This document shows, piece by piece, positions 1 through 6,545 of a stretch of 10,743 nt of DNA (its first letter is position 1; each line of letters starts with the position of its first letter). The DNA comes from Methylococcaceae bacterium (lineage in GTDB: Bacteria > Pseudomonadota > Gammaproteobacteria > Methylococcales > Methylomonadaceae), in assembly GCA_947506075.1 (NCBI GenBank), contig CANNNN010000062.1, positions 1-10,743 on the forward strand, given 5' to 3'. Under the pieces are notes generated by a model that did no database searches, was not told where the DNA came from, and was given only the letters and a program-made list of their open reading frames with translations. The position numbers were made by a program, and so were the translations under genes.

Positions 1-214
1 CCTTATTCGCAGCAAATTGAATACGAAGATTATTCAAAGCCCACAACACGACAATAGCGAGGATCACCAATAATCTGACGAGATCAGATTCCAGCGGCAC
101 AGATCCCGCCACCGCAATCAGAGGTCCAAAAAACCAAATCAACAAGCTTAGGGCAATGATGCCCAGCAGTTGAACAACCCATTTCTTTTTGAAAAATTCG
201 ATCATACTGTTCAC
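1..214 (-). CDS. tssM: TssM (IcmF/VasK) T6SS membrane-complex protein, N-terminal fragment
   Basis: Only the first 71 codons lie in the window; the gene runs off the left edge. TssM is the large inner-membrane component of the T6SS membrane complex, spanning the envelope and binding TssL in the inner membrane. The fragment begins MNSMIEFFKKKWVVQLLGII and shows two hydrophobic stretches: residues about 13-37 (VVQLLGIIALSLLIWFFGPL and on) and about 46-60 (LVRLLVILAIVVLWALNN). They are separated by a short loop with PLES, the usual N-terminal hairpin of TssM. I chose the GTG at 214 because a good ribosome binding site (AAAGGA, 221-226) lies six bases upstream; the ATG at 205 is in frame but too far from it. 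The gap to the tssL stop is 16 bp, consistent with one operon. Family identity is clear from sequence style and position; nothing can be said about the Walker motif or the periplasmic part. Confidence 0.9.
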   Translation of the reverse strand, partial: MNSMIEFFKKKWVVQLLGIIALSLLIWFFGPLIAVAGSVPLESDLVRLLVILAIVVLWALNNLRIQFAANK

Positions 215-220
215 GGCTAA

Positions 221-226
221 TCCTTT
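221..226 (-). promoter_or_regulatory. Shine-Dalgarno site deciding the GTG start of tssM
   Basis: Read on the minus strand the sequence is AAAGGA, six bases before GTG at 214-212. It lies in the 16-bp gap after the tssL TAG stop (233-231). It is the best ribosome binding site in the T6SS group. It favours the GTG over the in-frame ATG at 205, which would have a 15-base spacer. Confidence 0.65.
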
Positions 227-230
227 GCGA

Positions 231-1577
231 CTATAAAATAATTTCTACACGACGATTCATCGCCTTATGCTCCGGGCTATCGTTAGCCACCATCGGCTGC
301 GTATCGGCTCGGCCTTCGGAAACAATCGTGGCGCTGATCCTTTTGTTGCCGATTAACATCTCAACCACCGATAAGGCGCGGGCTTTAGACAAATCCCAAT
401 TGGAAGGGTATTTTGCGGAAAAGATCGGCGAGCTGTCGGTGTGACCGACGACCACAATACGGTCGGAGACGGAAGCAAGTGCCTGACTGATTCTATCGAG
501 CAACGGATAATATTGGGTCATGATTTTATCGCTGCCTGAAGCAAAAAAACCCTTGCTCATGATCCGAATAACCGTCTTGCCGTTTATTTTAAGCAGCACG
601 AGTTCACCGCTACGAATCTCGGGGTCGAGGAAAGCCGTTAACTGATCAAACTGATTAACGACAGGAATAGCGGACGTCGTTTCGACTGCCGGAACAATTT
701 CGGCCGCAACCACAGGTTGAACAGCAAAGCTGTCTTTAAGTCCATAAAGTTTCGCTAGCAGCGGATTGGAGGCCGAATTGATCATATAGAGGAAGCCTAA
801 AAAGCTCAGCATCAACAATAGCCCTGCAACCGAACCTATGACCCATAACGGTACAAATTTAGCCAACACATTGCGCTTATCCTTTATACCCTGCCAATGC
901 AGCGACAAGCTTCGTTCTGCATCGCCGCGCTGCCGCTGGATGATTTGATAGGCGTTTTCCCTGATTTCTGCTAGCTTGCTTAAGCCGTGGTCTTCAACCC
1001 GATATCGGCCTTCAAAACCCAGGCATAAACAAAAATACAGCAGTTCCAGCAAATCCAGATGCGTCCCTGGTTGCTGCATGCAATTTTTCAAGATCAGGAA
1101 AAACTTTTCGCCGCCCCAGGCTTCTTTATGGAAAAAAATCAGCAGGCTTTGAGTGCTCCAGATGCTATTGCAACCCCAGGGCGTATTGAGCACGGTTTCA
1201 TCGAGCAAGGTGCATAAGGCATAGCGTGCGGCTTGCGCTTGTTCGCCGGACACACCCTGACTTTTAATTTTAAGTTCAAACTGTTTTATTTCTTCGATAA
1301 TGCCGGCTCTAAGTCCTGCTACATCGGGATGCGACGCGGTATTGCGTAATTGCGAAACCATCGATAATAATGAGATGGCAGCCCCTGTTACCGGATTGCG
1401 CGCACCCTGCGCGCAAGCGGCGCGCAGATTTTCGGAAATGCCCGCAACTGTTTCAGGCCGGGAACTGGGTGGCGGTGAAGCTGTCTGCATTTGCGGCTTT
1501 CGTCCTCCGGGCATGGGTCTGAGGATAGTTTTGTCATCATCGATATAATTATTGCCAAAAGGATCGTCTTTACTCAT
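231..1577 (-). CDS. tssL: TssL (DotU/IcmH) with C-terminal OmpA peptidoglycan-binding domain
   Basis: This 448-residue protein is the T6SS inner-membrane TssL in its extended form. Residues 1-45 are a disordered leader with DPFG and DDDKTILRPMPGGR, typical of OmpA-type TssL. Residues about 50-235 are the cytoplasmic DotU domain, with the conserved LCTLLDETVLNTPWG (121-135), GGEKFF (155-160) and LLYFCLCLGFEGRYRV (179-194). One transmembrane helix follows at about 243-266, so the C terminus is periplasmic. Residues about 325-448 are an OmpA/MotB-like domain with VGHTDSS (377-383), DLSKARA (395-401) and NRRVEI (441-446). Asp381 and Arg400 sit where OmpA proteins contact diaminopimelate. The domain likely anchors the membrane complex to peptidoglycan, a job done elsewhere by TagL or SciZ. 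The ATG at 1577 is four bases after the tssK stop, so translation is probably coupled; its SD is weak (CGGATAA, overlapping the tssK stop). Confidence 0.95.
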   Translation of the reverse strand: MSKDDPFGNNYIDDDKTILRPMPGGRKPQMQTASPPPSSRPETVAGISENLRAACAQGARNPVTGAAISLLSMVSQLRNTASHPDVAGLRAGIIEEIKQFELKIKSQGVSGEQAQAARYALCTLLDETVLNTPWGCNSIWSTQSLLIFFHKEAWGGEKFFLILKNCMQQPGTHLDLLELLYFCLCLGFEGRYRVEDHGLSKLAEIRENAYQIIQRQRGDAERSLSLHWQGIKDKRNVLAKFVPLWVIGSVAGLLLMLSFLGFLYMINSASNPLLAKLYGLKDSFAVQPVVAAEIVPAVETTSAIPVVNQFDQLTAFLDPEIRSGELVLLKINGKTVIRIMSKGFFASGSDKIMTQYYPLLDRISQALASVSDRIVVVGHTDSSPIFSAKYPSNWDLSKARALSVVEMLIGNKRISATIVSEGRADTQPMVANDSPEHKAMNRRVEIIL

Positions 1578-1581
1578 CGTG

Positions 1582-2919
1582 TTATCCGTTTTTAATTGCC
1601 CAGAATTCTAATTCAAGCCCAGGAAATTCGCCCGCTATATGAATGGCAAAACCACCCGATTGCAGCATTTGTTTCCATAACTCACTTTGTTTATTCAATT
1701 CAAAATAGGCAAAGCCCGCATGATAAGGGATTTGCCGGGGTGCAACGGGTAAGGCCTGTATCGTAATGCCTGGCAGCGCGTTGCGGATTAACAGATTGAT
1801 TTGTTCAACCGGGCCTATTTTAACCTGGGTCGGAAAACCGCTACGCAATTGCTCTATTGAGACCTGGGCGCTGACCGCCAACACAAAAACCGCATCTTTA
1901 AGCAAGTTGGGATCGGGAACTTTAGCGCCGCGTATGCCGAATTTTGCTGCGGTCAACGGAATGAATATGGCATTTTGTTCCAGCACCGAACTGAGCAGAT
2001 CACGCAGTTCGTCCATGACCTGCTTGAAGGTAAACTGCAGGTCATCGTGAGTATAAGGAGAAAAGCTGATAGGTCTTTTATTCGCCTTACAGAACGTCGA
2101 TAACTCGCCTGCCAGTTGCACGGCTGTGCGATAAAAACTTTCCGGATGCAGGGAAGGAATATTTTGCAGGTGTTCAAACAAGGGCTCCATCCGGTTGACC
2201 AGTTGCAGCAACAGGTAATCGGAAATTTCTGCAACGCCACCCCTGCCCGCCTCGGAAGCTCGCCCACCCAAGGCTACGCCGCGCGTGTGCAACAAGCCGA
2301 ACAGTTCCTTGATATAACCTCGGGTATGGGAAATCGCATTACAATCGAGATTCGGCGGAATATAGTATTCGTCAAGGATAACGTTTTTATCGATGCGTGA
2401 TTCGATAACGCGAGCAATGCCGATACAGACATACCCTGCCCGCTCCTGTCTTTCCAGCATCAAGCTGCTGTGCAGCTTAGCAATCATGACCGCCGAAGTG
2501 GCATTGGTAGCAATGTTTGCATCCCTTACTTCAAGTTCTGCCGCATGGTAGCGGGCAAGATTACTGGGATTTTCGTCGGTATCGACCTCTACTGAACCAG
2601 GCCGCTGTATCGGCAAGGATAAATAAATAATATTATCTTGCACATCGCTCGGAATATCGATGGGCAACGGTAAATCATCATCTTCAGGCAGATTAAAAGG
2701 CGTGCCGTCGGGAAAGATACCGCTGCATTCCGCCAGCGAGAACTTGCCCAATCCTAACTGGCGCGCATCTATTTTGAGTTTTTTGATGCCCCAGTCGTAA
2801 GGCTGCAAGCCGCCGCAGCGTTCACGTACCAGCGTTTCAAGATAACGGTCATGCTGTTGAAAATGTTGTGGTCTAAGGAACATGCCTTCCGACCAGACAG
2901 TCTTATTGTTTTCTGACAT
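1582..2919 (-). CDS. tssK: TssK T6SS baseplate protein
   Basis: TssK (445 residues, normal length for the family) is a cytoplasmic trimeric adaptor. It connects the T6SS baseplate (TssF/TssG) through its N-terminal domain to the TssL/TssM membrane complex through its C-terminal domain. The N terminus has the hallmark VWSEGMFLRPQHFQQ (residues 8-22) followed by DRYLE, and PYDWGI at 40-45. The middle and C-terminal regions (the central helices followed by the terminal beta domain ending FPGLELEFWAIKNG) align by eye with TssK throughout, with no frameshift. The ATG at 2919 gives the expected N terminus; the bases before it are A-rich without a clear Shine-Dalgarno. tssL follows with a 4-bp gap. 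Upstream, a 115-bp spacer with a palindromic repeat separates it from the FHA gene, where many T6SS clusters have tssJ. Confidence 0.96.
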   Translation of the reverse strand: MSENNKTVWSEGMFLRPQHFQQHDRYLETLVRERCGGLQPYDWGIKKLKIDARQLGLGKFSLAECSGIFPDGTPFNLPEDDDLPLPIDIPSDVQDNIIYLSLPIQRPGSVEVDTDENPSNLARYHAAELEVRDANIATNATSAVMIAKLHSSLMLERQERAGYVCIGIARVIESRIDKNVILDEYYIPPNLDCNAISHTRGYIKELFGLLHTRGVALGGRASEAGRGGVAEISDYLLLQLVNRMEPLFEHLQNIPSLHPESFYRTAVQLAGELSTFCKANKRPISFSPYTHDDLQFTFKQVMDELRDLLSSVLEQNAIFIPLTAAKFGIRGAKVPDPNLLKDAVFVLAVSAQVSIEQLRSGFPTQVKIGPVEQINLLIRNALPGITIQALPVAPRQIPYHAGFAYFELNKQSELWKQMLQSGGFAIHIAGEFPGLELEFWAIKNG

Positions 2920-2957
2920 TTTTTAGTATCGCATTCTGGGTTTATTGAGTTAATTTT

Positions 2958-3029
2958 CGCTTCGACTACGCTCAGCGAACGTCCGCTGCACCGAGTCGAA
3001 GTGATCGTTCGCTGAGCGGAGCCGAAGCG
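2958..3029. repeat. Large imperfect palindrome between tagH and tssK (interspersed-repeat type)
   Basis: The 24-base arms at 2958-2981 and 3006-3029 are inverted copies that match at 22 of 24 positions, around a 24-base centre. The arm core is CTTCGACTACGCTCAGCGAA on the left. The centre contains AGTCGAAG (2994-3001), the inverse of the CTTCGACT at the left arm's start, so an alternative shorter fold is possible. The element starts five bases after the tagH stop and ends 38 bases before the tssK start. There is no T-run on either strand after the stem, so it is not a normal intrinsic terminator. Palindromes with this CTTCGACT...GCTCAGCGAACG core are familiar as dispersed intergenic repeats in several proteobacterial genomes; membership of such a family is my inference. 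Confidence 0.85.
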
Positions 3030-3034
3030 TAAGG

Positions 3035-4660
3035 TCACTTTCGCCGGGCATTGGTTAGCTGGCTCATCTGTTTTTCATAAGCCTTTACAAACTCTTCACC
3101 AAAAAAATTTTCAACGGCATCTTCAACCGTATTGCGATAAGTTTCTTCATAACTGTCCCAACACTTAGCCTTTTTTTGCAACACTATACCTTGTTCAAAT
3201 TGTTTTTCGATAATTTTGGGATCAAAGGTTTTCAATAAATCGACCAGCGAAGCCTGAATACCAGCCTGCATAGCTAACTGGTGATTCATGATGTCGTTAA
3301 AAGACTCGTCAATCGCAGCCGTTGAAGCTAAAAAACCACCAGTATTGTTTTCAATCAGCTGCCTTAACACATCATCGGTAGCTACCGTAAACTTTAACGG
3401 ATTATTGTTAGCGGCTCGTATGACCGTCATATTGACGCGGCATAAACTTTTAAACTCCGCCCTGCTTCTTAATACCGCAACCGTACCGTCAATCAGCTTC
3501 CTAAACATCTGCCCGATTCTGTGCAGGGTTTCAGCTTGTTGCTCGGGGTGAATCTCGTTACATTCTATAGCGGCGCCTTGCAAGAAAGCATTGAATAGGA
3601 CGCTATCGGCTGGGAGTATTTTGTTGGCTGGACTTTTTTCTATCGAAACAGCAATAGTCTCGGGACTGATTTTATTGTCGTCACTACGGGAGGCAATCTC
3701 AGGCTTAATAACGATGACTGGCGCCTCATTAACTAACGGAGGCATTTCGATGTCGGCTTGGTTATCAGTAAATAAATCAGCCAAAGCACCATCATCAAAA
3801 TTGCTTATGCTGGTATCATTTAACGGAGGTACTGCAAAATCGGATTGCTGGTCGTCAGTCCATGTTACAGCATCGGCTTCCTGGACAGTCTCTGCCTGAG
3901 CATCAGCGAACACCTTCGGCTGATGGATATCGGCTTCCATATCTTTAATCGCTGCGCCAAAAAAATCCTCAAAATCATTATCCACCACCGGTTTATTAGG
4001 CGCTGGAATTTGAGGTTTTATTTCCATATCAGTTTCTGAAAAAAGATCATCAAAACTGAAATTTTCGGGGATTTGCTCGCTGGCAGCAGCAGGCATAATG
4101 CTAGGGGCGATATAGCTATCAAACAACGGCGAGTGATTGCCTTGCAGGCCACTTTCAAAGGCCGCAGGATGTCGGTCTGGTTTCTCTTGCACCAGTTCTT
4201 CATGGCTAGCAAAATTGTCGTTCATTAGACTATTAAATCCAACGTCATCGGCTTCAAACCAGGGTTCATCGACCCGAACAAAAGCGTTCGACTCATGTCT
4301 TATCGGTTCAGGCGCAAACAAAAAGTCATCGGGTTCCTGCTGCTCTGCAATAGCAACGGCAATTTCATATTCGCCGACTCTTAATGTCATCCCGTTCTCT
4401 ATGCGTTCGGTCGCATTATGTAACGGTGTGTCCCTATTGCTGATGAAAACACCACCCAAACTGGTGTCCGACAAATAATAGCCGCCGTTTTCAAAGCTGA
4501 TTGTTGCATGGTGTCTTGAGACGAATTTTTCAGTATCGGGCAGCACCAAGACATTATCATCAGAACGGCCAATACCACCGCCTGAATTACCAATGACTAC
4601 CGAAGCAATCTCAAAAATCGGCTGACTTTTAAATGACAAGACTGTTAATGTTAAACTCAT
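3035..4660 (-). CDS. tagH: T6SS-associated FHA-domain protein (TagH/ImpI family)
   Basis: This 541-residue protein is the FHA-domain component of T6SS. In Pseudomonas the homologue Fha1 is phosphorylated by the Thr kinase PpkA and promotes assembly; no kinase or phosphatase gene is visible here. Residues 1-105 form the FHA domain, with GRSDDN (31-36), FVSRHH (46-51) and DTSLGGVFIS (65-74). Residues about 105-350 are a long acidic, low-complexity linker rich in Asp, Glu, Phe and Pro. Residues about 352-530 are the helical C-terminal domain of TagH proteins (LFNAFLQGA, then RIGQMFRKLIDGTVAVLRSR, then WDSYEETY and NFFGEEFVKAYEKQM). I chose the ATG at 4660; a TTG two codons upstream (4666) also opens the frame, and neither has a clear SD. 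The NG motif of the FHA loop is GG here, so classical phosphothreonine binding may be altered. It heads the visible T6SS genes, about 144 bp after tpsB. Confidence 0.9.
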   Translation of the reverse strand: MSLTLTVLSFKSQPIFEIASVVIGNSGGGIGRSDDNVLVLPDTEKFVSRHHATISFENGGYYLSDTSLGGVFISNRDTPLHNATERIENGMTLRVGEYEIAVAIAEQQEPDDFLFAPEPIRHESNAFVRVDEPWFEADDVGFNSLMNDNFASHEELVQEKPDRHPAAFESGLQGNHSPLFDSYIAPSIMPAAASEQIPENFSFDDLFSETDMEIKPQIPAPNKPVVDNDFEDFFGAAIKDMEADIHQPKVFADAQAETVQEADAVTWTDDQQSDFAVPPLNDTSISNFDDGALADLFTDNQADIEMPPLVNEAPVIVIKPEIASRSDDNKISPETIAVSIEKSPANKILPADSVLFNAFLQGAAIECNEIHPEQQAETLHRIGQMFRKLIDGTVAVLRSRAEFKSLCRVNMTVIRAANNNPLKFTVATDDVLRQLIENNTGGFLASTAAIDESFNDIMNHQLAMQAGIQASLVDLLKTFDPKIIEKQFEQGIVLQKKAKCWDSYEETYRNTVEDAVENFFGEEFVKAYEKQMSQLTNARRK

Positions 4661-4804
4661 ATTCAATTACGCTGTACTCAGAAAAATTCCTGATAAAGGT
4701 TAAACGTAGCATATCCATCAGCACAAGTCCTGATTACTTAATCGCATGGCATAAAATGCTTAGGTCGAATGATTCCATTTTATCTTTTGCTCGGCACATG
4801 GCTT
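4661..4804. other. Spacer between the TPS transporter and the T6SS genes
   Basis: This 144-bp stretch is the largest gap in the window and the natural place for a T6SS promoter. It is AT-rich towards tagH. I find no convincing sigma-70 pair: a TATGCT (minus strand, about 4702-4707) lacks a good -35 at the right distance. There is no sigma-54 GG/GC signature either. A small GCATAAAATGC inverted repeat (4749-4759) is too short, and without a T-run, to act as a terminator. A read-through transcript from the TPS genes cannot be excluded. Confidence 0.4.
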
Positions 4805-6526
4805 TTAAAACAGCCTATTCAATTGAAAATAGCCCATAGGTCCATTTGCGGTAGGATCAGAGTTAGGCTGTTTATGGCTATCCCGCCAAGCCAGACTGGT
4901 ACGCAAACTAAAACCCTTGGCTTCCAGCCAGTTTATGCCAAAACCATAACCGGCTAAATGCTGTGAATTATTGACTGTACCGGCTAAGGGTTTCGCATTG
5001 ACTTGCGCATAGCCGACATCTATAAAACCAATCACTTGTACATAACCGGGCAGATAAGGGACGGTGGGCAGACGATAACGAGTTTCCACATTGGATAACC
5101 AGCCTTCATCGGCATTGCCTTCGCCGACCGGGTAAGCCCTTATAGCATTTGGGCCGCCCAGTGAAATACGCTCTGAGCTGTCGAGATTTTTACTGGCAAC
5201 CTGGCCATACAAACTGCCATACAAACTGATAGGCCCCCAGACATTTTGCGTGCGATTGATTAACCCGTTAAATTTGTGATAAGCACCGTTTTTGTTGATG
5301 CCTGTGGCTTGATCGTTTAAATAGGCCTGATTATTGGTAAAATTGACGTCCCCAGCGGCAACATTGACAAAAGCCTGAGTCACCGCCGGCTCTATCAGCC
5401 AGGTATCGGCCATATTGCCCGAAACGGAAAAATTCGCCACATTAAGCTCCCTGGCGTTAGAACTGCCGACCGCATCCAGATTATCTTCCAACCAGCGGTG
5501 ATCATAGCGGGCGCTGCCAGTCAGCTGTCCATTCCGATTCAAGACCAGGGGTTGGCTAAGGATGGCGCCGACATTGCGGAAATAGCCGTTGCCCTGTAAA
5601 GGTGTAAATACACGGCCCAGCGCATAATGCATTTCAGAAAAATTGATCCCCAGCCGGGTACCGTAGCCATTAATGGCCGTATTGTAGTCGGCCCAGCCAG
5701 AAACTGCGCCGCCCGTCTCGGTGGTTTGGGCGCGTAAATTAAGCTGATCACCCCGGCCAAACGGATCGTTAATGCTGATGCCGCCATCAAACCGGTAATA
5801 GCCGGTTGCATACAAACCATAATTATCAGCCGATGTGTAACCGTTGATTAACGGCGCCTCTTTGACTTTCACCGCCAGCGACGAAGTCCCTGTTTCCTTG
5901 CCGGGAGCCAGGACCAGTTTCGCATTAATGCCCGGCAGTTGATTAAGCCGCAAACTCAAATTGTTAAGGTCGCTCTCGCTAATCAGACTGCCTTTGGGCA
6001 AGGTGTCCAGAAAGTTTTGCAGCACCTGTTTGTTGATGCGCGTGTCATTGAGCATGTTAATGCTATTACCCTTCAGGTGCTCGCCATCCAGGCGACCTTC
6101 AATAATCGCGATCTCCACTTGCCCGCTATTCAAGGTTTGTTCGGGCAAATAGGCATAGGCGACTATAAAACCCTGAGATCGATAAAACCGGGTAATCACT
6201 TCGGCGGTTTTCTGTAAATCATCAAAACTCAGTTCACGGTTGGTGTAGCTTGCCAGCAAGGCTTGCAAGACGCTGCTTGGGATTTGACTATTGCCGCTAA
6301 ACGTAAAACCCAACACCTTGACATGCAGATTACTCTGGGCGGCCATGGGCTTTCTGAGTGCAGGCGTTTCTATGTCTATATCAGTTGGTTTCTTTTGCAG
6401 GCTGGGCGCTTTAGTCGTCTCGCGCATAATCAAGCCGGCATCAGGCACCACAGGGGCGGTGTGACCGACTGCCGAAACAGCGCTCAGCAGCAGGGGAATA
6501 ACAAGAGTGCAGGAATGCTTATTCAT
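4805..6526 (-). CDS. TpsB outer-membrane transporter of a two-partner secretion system (ShlB/FhaC/HecB family)
   Basis: This 573-residue Omp85-superfamily protein exports its TpsA partner across the outer membrane without ATP. Residues 1-24 are a Sec signal peptide with a hydrophobic core LVIPLLLSAVSAVG and likely cleavage after GHTA. Residues about 26-65 form the N-terminal helix and linker. POTRA 1 is at about 67-145 (VKVLGFTFSGNS, then FYRSQGFIVAYAYLPEQ and VEIAIIEGRLDG); POTRA 2 is at about 146-222. The rest is a 16-strand-type barrel. The loop-6 motif conserved in the superfamily as VRGY appears here as IRAYPVGEGNADEGW (462-476). The protein ends in Phe (LNRLF), as expected for a barrel inserted by BamA. 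The ATG at 6526 gives the signal peptide and lies 19 bp after the exoprotein stop, in A-B gene order. Close linkage makes the caspase exoprotein its presumed substrate. No gene symbol is given because the family has many. Confidence 0.95.
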   Translation of the reverse strand: MNKHSCTLVIPLLLSAVSAVGHTAPVVPDAGLIMRETTKAPSLQKKPTDIDIETPALRKPMAAQSNLHVKVLGFTFSGNSQIPSSVLQALLASYTNRELSFDDLQKTAEVITRFYRSQGFIVAYAYLPEQTLNSGQVEIAIIEGRLDGEHLKGNSINMLNDTRINKQVLQNFLDTLPKGSLISESDLNNLSLRLNQLPGINAKLVLAPGKETGTSSLAVKVKEAPLINGYTSADNYGLYATGYYRFDGGISINDPFGRGDQLNLRAQTTETGGAVSGWADYNTAINGYGTRLGINFSEMHYALGRVFTPLQGNGYFRNVGAILSQPLVLNRNGQLTGSARYDHRWLEDNLDAVGSSNARELNVANFSVSGNMADTWLIEPAVTQAFVNVAAGDVNFTNNQAYLNDQATGINKNGAYHKFNGLINRTQNVWGPISLYGSLYGQVASKNLDSSERISLGGPNAIRAYPVGEGNADEGWLSNVETRYRLPTVPYLPGYVQVIGFIDVGYAQVNAKPLAGTVNNSQHLAGYGFGINWLEAKGFSLRTSLAWRDSHKQPNSDPTANGPMGYFQLNRLF

Positions 6527-6545
6527 AAGTCACTATTTTGTGTCG

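Noticed and set aside
2958..3029. The palindrome as a rho-independent terminator for tagH
   Set aside because: Neither side of the stem is followed by a run of T on the transcribed strand; on the minus strand AAAATTAACTC follows.
2769..3038. An 89-codon minus-strand frame overlapping the tssK start and the spacer, considered as a remnant of tssJ
   Set aside because: It has no signal peptide or lipobox, and its sequence is explained by the palindrome and an alternative frame of tssK.
3591..3899. A 102-codon plus-strand frame inside tagH
   Set aside because: It is antisense to the low-complexity acidic linker of TagH, has no recognisable domain and no ribosome binding site worth noting.
4749..4759. 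GCATAAAATGC inverted repeat as an operator or terminator
   Set aside because: Arms are only four bases around three, with no T-run; such a repeat is expected by chance in AT-rich spacer.
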